Origin: DATJIG01 sp050260515
GTDB taxonomy: Bacteria; Pseudomonadota; Alphaproteobacteria; SMXQ01
Direction of reading: 5' to 3'
Length of the DNA stretch: 64,000 nucleotides
Assembly: GCA_050260515.1 (NCBI GenBank)
Contig: JBLNCI010000009.1
Coordinates: forward strand, 62,001-126,000
Each line of letters opens with the position of its first letter. Positions within the stretch are counted from its first letter, which is position 1. Below, one piece after another: positions 16,347 through 25,710 of the stretch. The translations under genes were made by a program, and so were the position numbers. The notes under the pieces were generated by a model. The model had not been told where the DNA came from. It saw nothing but the letters and a program-made list of their open reading frames with translations, and ran no database searches.

Positions 16347-17834
16347 TCAGCCCAGGAACCTGAGCTTGCCCTTCCACTTGGCGCGCACCGCGTCGGCGTA
16401 TTCCTTCGACACGGTGTTCACCTTGGGGAATTCGTCTTTCCAGTGGTACGGCCGGACCGCGTAGATGATGACGCGGCTGTTGGTCATGTCACCCGCGTCG
16501 CGCTTGTCGGCGGGAAGGCGCGGGTCGATGTAGCCGGTCCAGCAGCCGTCGATGATGTCGGTGGCGCTCTTCGGATCCCATCGCGTCGCCAGCGCCCACA
16601 TCACCTCGGCCGGCCTGGTGATGTCGATGTCGTCGTCGACCACGATGACGACGCGTCCGAGGTACGCGTTGGAGCCGCAGCCGAGCGCCACGAGTCCCGC
16701 CATCTTGGCGTGGCCGGGGTGAAGCTGCTTGATGGACACCACGTTGATGAAGCGCGGTCCCGCGCCCGGCATCTTCCACACGCCGGTGACACCGGGAACG
16801 CCAGCCGCTTCGAGCTCGTCCCACAGTGCCGCGGCGCGGAAGTGCGACGAGCCGCCGGTGCCGTACCAGAACCCCGGCAGCGTCGGCTTCATCGGCGGCG
16901 CGCCGACGATGATCGGATCGTCGCGGTGGTACACCGCCTTGATCTGCACGATCGGCTCCGGCCGCGAATTCGAGGCGTAGTACCCGGGCCATTCGCCGAA
17001 CGGACCCTCGGGCGCCGAGGCCTCGCTGGGCGGCGGCGAGAAGCCTTCGAAGACTATTTCCGCGTGGGCCGGGAACGGGATGCCGGTGTGCTTGCCGGTG
17101 ATCACCTCGACGGGACGCCCGAGGCGGCTGCCCGCGACCGCGTACTCCGACTGGCCGGGGCCCGGAGTCGAGGCGGCAACGGCGCCGAGCACCGGTGCCT
17201 GACCGACCGAGATCACCATCGGACACGGTTGCCGGCGCTCCCAGTACTTGCGCCGGATGACGTCACCGTGCTTGCCGTGCTCGATGAAGGCGATCAGCGT
17301 CTTGTCGTCGTGCACCATGACGCGATAGGTGCCGATGTTCACCCAGTCGCTGTCCGGGTCCTTGGTGATGACGAGGCACTCGGTGCCGATGTAGTGACCG
17401 CCGTCCTTCTCGTGCCACTTCGGGGCCGGAAAGGCGCGGGCGTTGATCGCCGAGCCTTCCTGGACGTTGGCCATCACCGGGCCGGTCATCACCGTGGCGG
17501 GCGGGATCGGGTCGCTCCTCTTGCGGCGGTGCTTGCGGTAGCTCTGGACCAGCTCCAGTCCTTCGGCGCCGGTGTCGAACACCTTGGACGAGCGCACGTT
17601 GACGGCGACGCGGTAGCCCTTCGGGAATCCCTTGATGTTGTCGAACACCAGCACCGGCGGGAACTCGTCGCGCAGGCTGAGCTCGTAGAGCGCGCCGATC
17701 TCGTGGTGCGGATCCGCGCCCTCGATCACCTGCACGTTGCCGATGTCGGCGGCGTAGCGCAGGCAGGTGCGCAGATCGCCCAGCGCTTCGAGGCGACGGT
17801 TCTCGGCATCGTTCGATGGCGTCACTTCCGTCAA
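16347..17834 (-). CDS. UbiD-family prenylated-FMN decarboxylase (copy 1)
   Basis: This 495-residue protein removes or adds a carboxyl group on an aromatic or unsaturated acid with prFMN (family knowledge). All key residues can be placed against Fdc1 almost at the same numbers: N166 and R171 in NIGTYR, H189 in GKHGD, E230 in SEYAVAG, and E276/E281 in EGPFGEWPGYY, i.e. the metal/prFMN ligands and the Glu-Arg-Glu catalytic set. IDGCWTGYIDPRLP and HWKDEFPKVNTVSKEY at the C-end are shared by all four copies here. It starts 13 nt after a TctC gene and is followed by another. No UbiX for cofactor synthesis is nearby. Confidence 0.92.
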   Translation of the reverse strand: MTEVTPSNDAENRRLEALGDLRTCLRYAADIGNVQVIEGADPHHEIGALYELSLRDEFPPVLVFDNIKGFPKGYRVAVNVRSSKVFDTGAEGLELVQSYRKHRRKRSDPIPPATVMTGPVMANVQEGSAINARAFPAPKWHEKDGGHYIGTECLVITKDPDSDWVNIGTYRVMVHDDKTLIAFIEHGKHGDVIRRKYWERRQPCPMVISVGQAPVLGAVAASTPGPGQSEYAVAGSRLGRPVEVITGKHTGIPFPAHAEIVFEGFSPPPSEASAPEGPFGEWPGYYASNSRPEPIVQIKAVYHRDDPIIVGAPPMKPTLPGFWYGTGGSSHFRAAALWDELEAAGVPGVTGVWKMPGAGPRFINVVSIKQLHPGHAKMAGLVALGCGSNAYLGRVVIVVDDDIDITRPAEVMWALATRWDPKSATDIIDGCWTGYIDPRLPADKRDAGDMTNSRVIIYAVRPYHWKDEFPKVNTVSKEYADAVRAKWKGKLRFLG

Positions 17835-17847
17835 CTTACGTTCCTCG

Positions 17848-18924
17848 TCACTCGGACCCTCGGCTGCCGCCGACGGATCCCTTCAGCACGTCCTTGGCCT
17901 CGATCGCCTGCTTCGCGGCGGCGACGACCGTCGGCGGCGTTGCGACGGTCTCCTCGACGACCTTCTGCAGCGACTCGCCCTCGGCCGGGATGATGTCGAC
18001 GCGCATCTTTTTGGCCTCGGCGGTGAATTCGGGATCGCTCACCGTCGCGGCGAACGCGCGCCTTAGCACCGCCACGCGCTCGGCGGGAACGCCGGGCGCG
18101 GTGATCACCGGCCAGCCGAGCGCCGAGGGCGACGAGGCGAGACGGAAGATCGCGCGCTCCGTGCCGTTGCGGGCGAGGTCGACGAGATTGGGCACGCTCT
18201 CGAAGCCCTTCTCCGGCGAGAGGCCGAACTGCACCAGGAAGGTGACCGCCTTGTCCTTGATCCAGTCGGGATTGCTGACCGACAGGCTGTTGAAGGTGTT
18301 TCCGGCGCGACCGTCGATCTCGCCGCGCTCCATCGCGATGTGCAGGTCCGACCCGGTGCCGTAGCCGGAGATGACGCGGAATTTCGTGCCGAGGAAGCTG
18401 TTGAGCAGCGCCGGATACAGCACGTTGCCGCCGCCCGCGCCCGTGGCTCCGAGGATCACCTCGCGCGCCTCGGCGTCGCCGAGGGTGCGGACGCCGGCCT
18501 TGGTCCAGACGTAGAGGTTGATGTTGCTGGTCTGGCTCGAGCCGATCCAGTTGAACTTCGCCGCGTCGTACTGGACGCCCTGGCCGTCGATGACCTGGTG
18601 CAGCGCGATGGTGTTGCCGATGGTCGCGAGCGTCGTCCCGTCCTTCGGCGCCTGATGCGCCATGAAGTTGGCCGCGCGCACGTGGCCGGCTCCGCCCATG
18701 TTCTTCGGCACGATCGTCGGCGCGCCGGCGAGGTGGTTCGTCATGTGACGGGACACCAGCCGGCCGGCGAGGTCGTAGCCGCCGCCGACGCCGGTCGAGA
18801 TGATCATCGTCATCGTCTTGCCGTGGAAGAACTCGTCGGCCGACGGCGGCGATTGCGCATAGGCCGCGGACGCAACCGTCGTCGCGGCCGCCGCTATAGA
18901 GATGAGCGTACGCCTTACCACCAT
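17848..18924 (-). CDS. TctC/Bug-family substrate-binding protein (GVGGGYDL subtype)
   Basis: This 358-residue protein has a signal peptide ending ASAAYAQSP. The mature part has DEFFHGKTMTMIISTGVGGGYDLAGRLVSRHM, IVPKNMGGAGHVRAANFMAHQAPKDGT and ATGAGGGNVLYPALLN. It is clearly the closest relative in the window of the protein at 26790-27878. Both are followed within 20 nt by a UbiD gene, so an SBP-UbiD pair has been duplicated into the two divergent operons. The pairing suggests that this receptor delivers the acid that the UbiD enzyme works on (inference). Confidence 0.88.
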   Translation of the reverse strand: MVVRRTLISIAAAATTVASAAYAQSPPSADEFFHGKTMTMIISTGVGGGYDLAGRLVSRHMTNHLAGAPTIVPKNMGGAGHVRAANFMAHQAPKDGTTLATIGNTIALHQVIDGQGVQYDAAKFNWIGSSQTSNINLYVWTKAGVRTLGDAEAREVILGATGAGGGNVLYPALLNSFLGTKFRVISGYGTGSDLHIAMERGEIDGRAGNTFNSLSVSNPDWIKDKAVTFLVQFGLSPEKGFESVPNLVDLARNGTERAIFRLASSPSALGWPVITAPGVPAERVAVLRRAFAATVSDPEFTAEAKKMRVDIIPAEGESLQKVVEETVATPPTVVAAAKQAIEAKDVLKGSVGGSRGSE

Positions 18925-18925
18925 G

Positions 18926-19942
18926 TTACGACCCCGAAGCGACCGCGGCCTTGTACTTCGCGACGATGTCCGGCGGCGACGCCATCATCTCGGCTACCAT
19001 CGCCTGCAGCTTGTCGCCCGAGGTCGGGCCGACTTCGAGCTTCGCCTTTTCGGCGTCGGCGAGGAATCCGGGATCCTTCATCGTCGCATCGAACGCCTGC
19101 CGTAAGGTGGCGAGCCGCGCCGGAGACACTCCCGGCGGGGCCGCGAGCGGACGACCGATCGCTTCCCCGGTGGTCAGGATCAGGATGATCTTCCGCTGCT
19201 CGTCGGTCTGCGCGAGCTCCATCAGCGTCGGCACGTCGGCGAGCGCCGGATCGCGCTCGAACGTCACCTGGAAGATGTTGTTGAGCTTGTGCTCGCGCAC
19301 CCAGTCGGCGTTCTGGAACTGGTACGACACCCACGAGTTCGCGCCGTGACCGCCGACCTCGCCGCGCTCCATGGCGAGATTGATCTCGGCCCCACCCTTG
19401 TAGCCGTTGATCACCTTGAACTTGGTGCCGAGCAGACGGTTGGCGATCAGCGGGAACATTTCCTTGGTCGTCCCCGGGGTCGTCGAGCCGATCGTCACCT
19501 CTTTCCTGCGCGCGTCATCAATCGTCTTGACGCCGGTGGTGTGCCACACCGTCAGCACGTTCGCGGGGCTCGCGACGGAGCCGATCCACAGGAACTCGGC
19601 CGAGTTGAACCCGTGCTTGCCGGGCTCCATCAGCTCGGTGACCGGCGCGTTGTTGAGGATCGCGCCGATCTCGGTGCCGTCCTTCGGGGAGACCGCGAAC
19701 AGGTACTGCGCGGCCTTGAGGCCGGCGGCTCCGGGCATGTTCTTGACGATCACCGTCGGGCTGCCGGCGATGTGGTTTCCGAAGTGGCGCTGCACCAGGC
19801 GCGCGTAGGCGTCGTAGCTGCCGCCGGGAGCCGATCCGACGACGATCGACACGGTCTTGCCGGCGAACGATTCCTGGGCGCGAGCCGGGAGAGCGAGCGA
19901 CGCGACAGCGACTGCGCACCCGGCGAGGACGATGGCTTTCAT
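18926..19942 (-). CDS. TctC/Bug-family substrate-binding protein
   Basis: This 338-residue protein has a signal peptide ending LPARAQE. The start at 19942 is preferred because AAAGGAGG lies 11 nt upstream; an ATG at 19969 overlapping the UbiD stop (ATGA) would add nine residues that spoil the signal peptide. It has ligand loops VGSAPGGSYDAYARLVQRHFG and VIVKNMPGAAGLKAAQYLF. It is close to the first gene of the operon (21472-22494), sharing TPGTT-EMFPL, GGAEINLAMERGEV and TTGEAIGRPL. Only 1 nt separates its stop from the next TctC start. Confidence 0.88.
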   Translation of the reverse strand: MKAIVLAGCAVAVASLALPARAQESFAGKTVSIVVGSAPGGSYDAYARLVQRHFGNHIAGSPTVIVKNMPGAAGLKAAQYLFAVSPKDGTEIGAILNNAPVTELMEPGKHGFNSAEFLWIGSVASPANVLTVWHTTGVKTIDDARRKEVTIGSTTPGTTKEMFPLIANRLLGTKFKVINGYKGGAEINLAMERGEVGGHGANSWVSYQFQNADWVREHKLNNIFQVTFERDPALADVPTLMELAQTDEQRKIILILTTGEAIGRPLAAPPGVSPARLATLRQAFDATMKDPGFLADAEKAKLEVGPTSGDKLQAMVAEMMASPPDIVAKYKAAVASGS

Positions 19943-19965
19943 GGCTTTGCCTCCTTTGGCGTCGT

Positions 19966-21444
19966 TCATAGCGCGTTCTTGAGGAACGCCAGCTTGTCGG
20001 CCCATTTCGCTTCGATCTCGGCCGCGTATTCCTTCGACACGGTGTTCACCTTGGGGAACTCGTCCTTCCAGTGATACGGCCGCACCGCGTAGATGATGAT
20101 GCGGCTGTTGGTGAGGTCGCCGGATTCGCGGCGCTCCGGCAGCAGCATCGGATCGATGTAACCGGTCCAGCAGCCGTCGATGATGTCGGTCTGGGTCTTC
20201 GGGTCCCAGCGCGTGGCGATGGCCCACATCACCTCCGCGGGATCGGTGATGTCGATGTCATCATCGACGATCACGACGATGCGGCCGAGGTACGCCGCCG
20301 AGCCGCAGCCGACCGCGACGAGTCCGGCCATCTTGGCGTGACCGGGGTGGAGTTGCTTCATCGAGATCACGTTGATGAAGCGCGAGCCGCCGCCCGGCAC
20401 CTTCCACACGCCCTGGATGCCGGCGACGCCCGCGGCTTCGAGGTCGTCCCACAGCGACGCGGCGCGGAACAGTGCGGAGCCTGCGGTGCCGAAGTAGGTC
20501 CCGGGGTAGGTCGGCTTCGCCGGGGGCGCGCCGGTGATGATCGGATTGTTGCGATGGTAGATCGCCTTGATCTTCAGAACCGGCTCGGGCCGCGAGTTCG
20601 ACGCGTAATAGCCCGGCCACTCGCCGAACGGCCCTTCGGTGCGGGTCTCGACCGACGGCGGCGGCATGACGCCTTCGAACACGATCTCGGAATCCGCCGG
20701 GAACGGAACGCCTGTCTTGCCCGTCACGAGCTCGATCGGGCGACCGAGACGGCCGCCGGCGGCGGCGAATTCCGACGCTCCTTCGGCGAGCGTCGAGGCG
20801 GCGGCGGCGCCGAGCGCCGGCGCCTGGCCGACCGAGATCGCCATCGGGCACGCCTCGCCCCGTTTCCAGTACTTCTCGCGGATGATGTCGGCGTGCTTGC
20901 CGGGTTCGATGAACACGGCGAGCGTGTCCTTGTCGGCGACCTGGACGCGGTAGCAGCCGGCATTGACCCAATCGCTGTCGGGATCCTTCACGATCACCAT
21001 GCACTCGGTGCCGACGTAGCGACCGCCGTCACCCTCGTGCCAGTGCGGTGTCGGGAACGCGAGCGCGTCGACCTTCGCGCCCTCCATGACGTTCTCCATC
21101 ACCGGCCCGGTCCTCACGTTCACCGGCGGAATCGGCTCGGACTTTTTGCGGTTGGCCTTTCGGTAGCTGCGCACGAGATCGAGTCCGACGCCGGGGTTCA
21201 GCACCTTGGACGAGCGGACGTTGACGGCGACCCGATATCCCTTGGGATATCCCTTGATATTGTCGAACAGCAGCACCGGCGGGACCGGATGCTCGAGGCT
21301 GAGCTCGTATAGAGCGCCGATCTCGAGATGCGGATCGGCGCCGTCGATGCGCTCGAGCTCGCCCATCTCCTCGGCGAAGTCGAGGCATTTCCGCAGGTCC
21401 CCTAAGGCTTCGGCGCGGCGCGCCTCGGCGTTGCTCTCGGTCAT
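19966..21444 (-). CDS. UbiD-family prenylated-FMN decarboxylase (copy 2)
   Basis: This 492-residue protein is of the same type as copy 1. Cofactor and catalytic residues are all present: N161 and R166 in NAGCYR, H184 in GKHAD, the Glu of SEFAAAG, and both Glu of EGPFGEWPGYY. It differs from copy 1 in the segment before the catalytic Glu (FEGVMPPPSVETRT), a region that may touch the substrate. It lies between two closely related TctC genes (21472 upstream, 18926 downstream) in the leftward operon, so a receptor-decarboxylase unit is likely. Confidence 0.92.
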   Translation of the reverse strand: MTESNAEARRAEALGDLRKCLDFAEEMGELERIDGADPHLEIGALYELSLEHPVPPVLLFDNIKGYPKGYRVAVNVRSSKVLNPGVGLDLVRSYRKANRKKSEPIPPVNVRTGPVMENVMEGAKVDALAFPTPHWHEGDGGRYVGTECMVIVKDPDSDWVNAGCYRVQVADKDTLAVFIEPGKHADIIREKYWKRGEACPMAISVGQAPALGAAAASTLAEGASEFAAAGGRLGRPIELVTGKTGVPFPADSEIVFEGVMPPPSVETRTEGPFGEWPGYYASNSRPEPVLKIKAIYHRNNPIITGAPPAKPTYPGTYFGTAGSALFRAASLWDDLEAAGVAGIQGVWKVPGGGSRFINVISMKQLHPGHAKMAGLVAVGCGSAAYLGRIVVIVDDDIDITDPAEVMWAIATRWDPKTQTDIIDGCWTGYIDPMLLPERRESGDLTNSRIIIYAVRPYHWKDEFPKVNTVSKEYAAEIEAKWADKLAFLKNAL

Positions 21445-21471
21445 GACGTCACTTGCTCCCCGACGATGCTT

Positions 21472-22494
21472 CTAGCTGCGGCGCGACCGCACCGCGTCCT
21501 TGTACTTCTCGACGATCTCCGGCTTCGCATGGACGATGCTCTCGATCATCCGCTGCATGTCCTCGCCGGCGATCGGCTGCACCTCGAGCTTCGCCTTCTC
21601 GGCGTCCGCGCGCAGCGCGGGATCGTTCACCGCGTCCATCAGCGCCTTGCGCAGGATCGCGACCCGGTCGGCCGGCGTGCCGGGCGGCGCCATCAGGGGG
21701 CGGCCGATCGCCTCCGACGTCGCCAGCAGGGAGACGATCTGCCGCTGCTCGTCCGTCGTCGCGAATTCGATCAGCGACGGCACCTGGGGCAGCAGCGGAT
21801 CGCGCTTGAGAGTCATCTGGAACAGGAAGTTCAGCTTCTGGTCGCGGATCCAGTCGGCGTTCTGGAACGTGTACGCGAGGTACGAATTGCTGCCGCGGCC
21901 TTCGACCTCGCCGCGCTCCATCGCGAGATTGATCTCGGCGCCGCCGATGTAGCCCGTCACCACCTTGAACTTCGTGCCGAACAGGCTGTTCGCCATCAGC
22001 GGGTACATCTCCATCGTCGTGCCCGGGGTCGTCGCGCCGATGGTCACCTCGCGGGCCTTGGCGTCGTCGAGCGTCTTGATGCCGGAGCCGTGCCACACCG
22101 CGAGCACGTTGGCCGGCGCCGCCGCTGTGCCGATCCACTGCAGCTCGGCGCAGTTGAACGCGACCTTCGAGGGCTCCAGCGCCTGGGTCAGCGGCAAAGT
22201 GTTGAGCGGCGCGCCGAGCGACGTGCCGTCCTTCGGGGCCGCCGCGTAGATGAACTGGGCCGCCTGCACGCTGGCGGCTCCCGGCATGTTGCGGACGATG
22301 ATCGCGGGCGCGCCCGGGATGTGGCTGCCCATGTGTCGCGAGAGCAGGCGCGCGTAGGCGTCGTAGCTGCCGCCCGCCGCCGATCCGACGACGATCGAGA
22401 TCGTCTTGTCCTTATAGAAGTCGGCAGCCGTTGCCGCCGACCCGCAGAGCCCCAGCGCCATCGCCGCGGCGATGCCGCACCCGATCCGCCCCAT
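21472..22494 (-). CDS. TctC/Bug-family substrate-binding protein, first gene of the leftward operon
   Basis: This is a 340-residue protein. The ATG at 22494 is chosen because GGAGAGG lies 6 nt upstream and the signal peptide (MGRIGCGIAAAMALGLCG, cleaved near ATAA) then begins normally; a GTG at 22515 is less likely. It has loops VGSAAGGSYDAYARLLSRHMG and IIVRNMPGAASVQAAQFIY. It is a close paralogue of 18926-19942. As promoter-proximal gene of a seven-gene operon it should be the most strongly expressed, as expected for a periplasmic receptor. Confidence 0.88.
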   Translation of the reverse strand: MGRIGCGIAAAMALGLCGSAATAADFYKDKTISIVVGSAAGGSYDAYARLLSRHMGSHIPGAPAIIVRNMPGAASVQAAQFIYAAAPKDGTSLGAPLNTLPLTQALEPSKVAFNCAELQWIGTAAAPANVLAVWHGSGIKTLDDAKAREVTIGATTPGTTMEMYPLMANSLFGTKFKVVTGYIGGAEINLAMERGEVEGRGSNSYLAYTFQNADWIRDQKLNFLFQMTLKRDPLLPQVPSLIEFATTDEQRQIVSLLATSEAIGRPLMAPPGTPADRVAILRKALMDAVNDPALRADAEKAKLEVQPIAGEDMQRMIESIVHAKPEIVEKYKDAVRSRRS

Positions 22495-22583
22495 ACCGAA
22501 CCTCTCCACGCACACTCTTTAATGTAATGGCGCGCGGGCGGGACACGAACCCGGAGCCCCGCGCGGACCGCACCGTAGCGCCG

Positions 22584-22600
22584 TTTTCGTTTTTCAAAAA
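22584..22600. promoter_or_regulatory. putative operator in the divergent promoter region (site 1)
   Basis: TTTTCGTTTTTCAAAAA is an inverted repeat of type TTTTCG-N5-CGAAAA with one mismatch. A 25-nt stretch around it (22583-22607) matches 24 of 25 bases of the reverse strand at 58491-58515. It lies in the AT-rich part of the 161-bp gap between the operons starting at 22494 (left) and 22656 (right). Confidence 0.6.
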
Positions 22601-22655
22601 GCTTTTCTTTATTTAGAAAACCGCCTAGGGTCGCCGGACTAACGGGAAGGACGCA

Positions 22656-23714
22656 ATGGCAACCCAGGTCGATGGCGACGCCAAGCTGAAGGCGCTCGAG
22701 GAGCGCATGGCGGCCTACAACCTGCACGGCCAATGGGCGACCTCCAGCCAGCGCCCGCAACGCGTCCGCAAGACCAATAAGGGAGTGTCGATCGAACCCG
22801 CGCCCGGCGGTGTCGGACACGTGTGGGAGTGGAGCAAGGTGCTGCCGTTCCTCCATGATTCGCTGGACGCCCTGACCGAGAGCTACACTGCGCGGCGCAC
22901 TCTTATATTGACCAACCCGGGGCTCCCCCGCGGCACCACCCAGACGCTGCTCGCCAGCATTCAGATCATCGGTCCCGGCGAGGTCGCCTGGGCCCATCGG
23001 CACACCATCAACGCCTTCCGCTTCACGATCCAGGGCGGCCCGGAAGTCTCGACTGTCGTCGACGGCGTGCCGCTGGTGATGGAGCCCTATGATCTCGTGC
23101 TCACGCCGGGATGGCTGTGGCACGACCACCACAACCGCAGCGACAAGCCCGCGATCTGGCTCGATGGCCTCGACGTGCCGCTCATGATCGGCCTCAACCA
23201 GATCTTTTACGAGGAGTACGGCGAGGCCGCGCAGGACGTGCACGACGGCGTCGATCCGTCGCCGTCGCCGCTGCTGCGCCCGTCATGGCTGCCGGCGGAT
23301 GCCGCGCCGCGTCCGTTCCGGTATGCGTGGAGCGACACGCTCGCCCGGCTCAAGTCTCTCGCCGGCGAGTCCGGCAGCCCCGCCGAGGGCATCACCCTCG
23401 ACTACGTCAACCCCGTCACCGGCGGTTCGACGCTGCGGACGCTCAATTGCCGTGCCCACTTGCTTCCGCCCGGCTTCACGGGCGCAAAGCATCGCCAGAC
23501 CTCGAGCTCCGTGTTTTTCGTCATCGACGGCGAGGGCGCCGTCACCGTCGAGGACAAGGAGCTGACGTGGGGCAAGCACGACAGCATCGCGGTGCCGAAC
23601 TGGTCATGGTGCCGCTGGAGCAACCGCTCGCGCACCGAACCCGCGCTCCTGTTCTCGATGACCGACACGCCGATGCTGAAGGCGTTCGGGCTGCATCGCG
23701 AAGAATTCGTCTGA
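22656..23714 (+). CDS. gentisate 1,2-dioxygenase-like bicupin (copy 1)
   Basis: This 352-residue protein has the length and order of gentisate/1-hydroxy-2-naphthoate dioxygenases, which open an aromatic ring next to a hydroxyl or carboxyl group with Fe(II). The N-terminal cupin has the iron triad: H114 and H116 in AWAHRHTINAFRF and a His of WLWHDHHN (156-159), followed by the typical IWLDGLDVPL. The C-terminal cupin has lost its ligands (KHRQT at 279, WSWCRW at 316), so only one metal site is expected. It heads the long rightward operon, with HDO and a second bicupin directly behind. Substrate unknown. Confidence 0.87.
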   Translation: MATQVDGDAKLKALEERMAAYNLHGQWATSSQRPQRVRKTNKGVSIEPAPGGVGHVWEWSKVLPFLHDSLDALTESYTARRTLILTNPGLPRGTTQTLLASIQIIGPGEVAWAHRHTINAFRFTIQGGPEVSTVVDGVPLVMEPYDLVLTPGWLWHDHHNRSDKPAIWLDGLDVPLMIGLNQIFYEEYGEAAQDVHDGVDPSPSPLLRPSWLPADAAPRPFRYAWSDTLARLKSLAGESGSPAEGITLDYVNPVTGGSTLRTLNCRAHLLPPGFTGAKHRQTSSSVFFVIDGEGAVTVEDKELTWGKHDSIAVPNWSWCRWSNRSRTEPALLFSMTDTPMLKAFGLHREEFV

Positions 23715-23752
23715 ACCGTCAACACCAACCGCACAAGCACCGGGAGAGTCCC

Positions 23753-24505
23753 ATGGCCACGAAGGTCGTCACCCTGAAGACCAAGAGCAAAGGCAAGATT
23801 CGCGAGCTCGAGGAGCAGCTCGTCGAGCTCGCCATCGCGCAGCACAAGTCGGACGCGTTCCAGCGCCTCTTCAACGCCCGCTTCACCAAGAAGGGCGCGC
23901 AGGCCTACTTCCTCCAGCATTCGCTGTTCAACCTGAACCGCCGCGATTGCTGGGGCTACGTCCAGGGCGCCGCGCCGATGGCGGTGAAGCGCCTGGTGTG
24001 GGATCACGAGCAGGGCGAGCTTGCCGGCGACAAGGAGCGCGGCGTCGCCGACCACTACACGCTGGCGGTGAAGCAGGGCGCCTCGATCGGTCTCTCGCCG
24101 AACGACTTCGCCAGCGAGGAGCCGATGGACGTTCCGTTCGCCTGCTTCCAGGGCTGGCTCAACGTCGCCAAGAGCTGCCACTGGCTGGAGGCCGCGGCCG
24201 CTTCGGCGTGCCTCGAGCTCGACAACGCCGACGACGTGATCCCGACCGGCTGCATCTCGCGCCGCATCGGCGAGAAGCTCCGCGACGAGCTCGGCATTCC
24301 CATGAAGAAGCAGTACTCCAATGCCGAGCACGTCGAGGCCGACATGGAGCACGGCAAGCTGATCATCACGCTCGCGCGGATGTATGGCGACTCGCAGGAG
24401 GCGCGGGACCTCATCGTCAGCGGCACGAAGAAGAGCTTCGCCATCGAGCGGGCGTTTCGCGGCTTCACCGCGACGCTGATCGAGAAGTACGCCAAGGCGA
24501 AGTAG
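23753..24505 (+). CDS. haem-oxygenase-like diiron oxidase (HDO)/PqqC-TenA-fold protein (copy 1)
   Basis: This 250-residue, all-helical protein is one of three relatives here (also 36294 and 60567). Shared features are LNRRDCW-YVQ, W-HE--EL (E86, E89), a His at 101, a Glu in LEL (E155), and NAEHVEADMEH giving H193-x3-D197-x2-H200. The last triad is the helix-3 metal signature of HDO enzymes such as CADD; these use two irons and O2 for oxidative cleavage or decarboxylation (family knowledge). PqqC-like cofactor-free oxidases have the same fold, so iron use is inferred. It lies between two bicupin genes. Confidence 0.78.
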   Translation: MATKVVTLKTKSKGKIRELEEQLVELAIAQHKSDAFQRLFNARFTKKGAQAYFLQHSLFNLNRRDCWGYVQGAAPMAVKRLVWDHEQGELAGDKERGVADHYTLAVKQGASIGLSPNDFASEEPMDVPFACFQGWLNVAKSCHWLEAAAASACLELDNADDVIPTGCISRRIGEKLRDELGIPMKKQYSNAEHVEADMEHGKLIITLARMYGDSQEARDLIVSGTKKSFAIERAFRGFTATLIEKYAKAK

Positions 24506-24551
24506 GCCGCTGGCGCGTAAAAAGAAGAACACCACACGTCCGGGAGAGATC

Positions 24552-25667
24552 ATGGTCAGCGTGAAGGAAACGCGCATCGGCGTGCCGTGGGACAGGCGCA
24601 CGCCGTACGAGCGTTGGGTCGAGGATGACCTCAAGATGGAGCTGCAGCGTGGCTACGCTGCCGGCAATTTCAAGTCGACCCCGGTGCGGCCCTGGCACGA
24701 GCGCGGCATCGGCGCATCGTTCTACGACATCATCGGCGCCGAATCGCTCGCCGGCCTCTATGTCGGCGAGCTTGCGCCGGGCAAGTCGAGCAACCCGACG
24801 AAGCAGCTCTACGACGAGGTCATCTTCATCATCGAGGGCTCGGGCTCGACCACCGTCGAGACCCCGAAAGGGCAGATCTCGTTCGAGTGGGGCCCGAACA
24901 GCCTGTTCGCGATTCCGCTCAACTGCTCGTTCCGGCTCCACAACGGCTCGGGGACCAAGCGCGCGCGCTTCCTCAGCACCAACACACTGCCGATCATCTA
25001 CAACCTGTTCCGGGACACGACGTTCATCTACGGGTCGAACCACGACTTCGGCCGTATCGATCCTGATGCCGATCCGTCCGAGGCCGTGCTGTACCAGCCG
25101 GACGCCAAGCATGAACGCACCGCCGTCAATCTGTACGAGACCACGTTCGTGCCGGACGTGCTGGCGGTGCCGCGGTCGAGCTACGCCGAGCGCGGCAGCG
25201 GCAACAACACCGCCTATTTCGAGCTCGCCAACAGCGTGATCTCGGCGCACCTCGCCGATCATCCGGGGCTGCAGTTCTTCAACCCGCACAAGCACGGGCC
25301 GTCGGCATTCGTGTTCATCCTGTCGGGATCGGGCTACTCGATCATGTGGCAGGATGGCGGCGAGGAGGTCAGGTTCGACTGGCCCGAGGACGACATCGGG
25401 CTGATCGTTCCGCCGAACATGTGGTGGCACGGGCATTTCGGCACCAGCCCGCGCAACATCCAGCTTGCGGTGAAGCTGCGCAGCCGCAAGATCCCGATCA
25501 ACCACCTGTTCGACAAGACCCACAAGCACATCAAGGAGGGCGGCACCGTCCTCCACTACGGCGATCTTCCCAAGAGCCTGCGCGACCGCATCTGGTCGAC
25601 GTATGAGGAGGAATGCCGGAAGAAGGGCTACGAGGCGAAGACGCCGAGCCTGGTCGGAGCCAACTGA
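24552..25667 (+). CDS. bicupin protein of unknown function (second-bicupin type, copy 1)
   Basis: This 371-residue protein has two cupin barrels. The N-terminal one (about 75-150) has no HxH motif (NPTKQLYDEVIFIIEG, then FEWGPNSLFAIPLN), while the C-terminal one (about 225-310) keeps NPHKHGPSAFVFILSG and MWWHGHF, i.e. a full set of metal histidines. This is the opposite of the gentisate-dioxygenase-like neighbour at 22656. The relatives at 61354 and 63558 share FEWGP-SLFAIPLN. It follows an HDO gene and precedes a TctC gene. Dioxygenase or isomerase activity on a ring-cleavage product is possible but unproven. Confidence 0.75.
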   Translation: MVSVKETRIGVPWDRRTPYERWVEDDLKMELQRGYAAGNFKSTPVRPWHERGIGASFYDIIGAESLAGLYVGELAPGKSSNPTKQLYDEVIFIIEGSGSTTVETPKGQISFEWGPNSLFAIPLNCSFRLHNGSGTKRARFLSTNTLPIIYNLFRDTTFIYGSNHDFGRIDPDADPSEAVLYQPDAKHERTAVNLYETTFVPDVLAVPRSSYAERGSGNNTAYFELANSVISAHLADHPGLQFFNPHKHGPSAFVFILSGSGYSIMWQDGGEEVRFDWPEDDIGLIVPPNMWWHGHFGTSPRNIQLAVKLRSRKIPINHLFDKTHKHIKEGGTVLHYGDLPKSLRDRIWSTYEEECRKKGYEAKTPSLVGAN

Positions 25668-25710
25668 CAGCCGCGCGCAAGACCGCGGCGTCGGAACAGG
25701 GAGACGAGGG

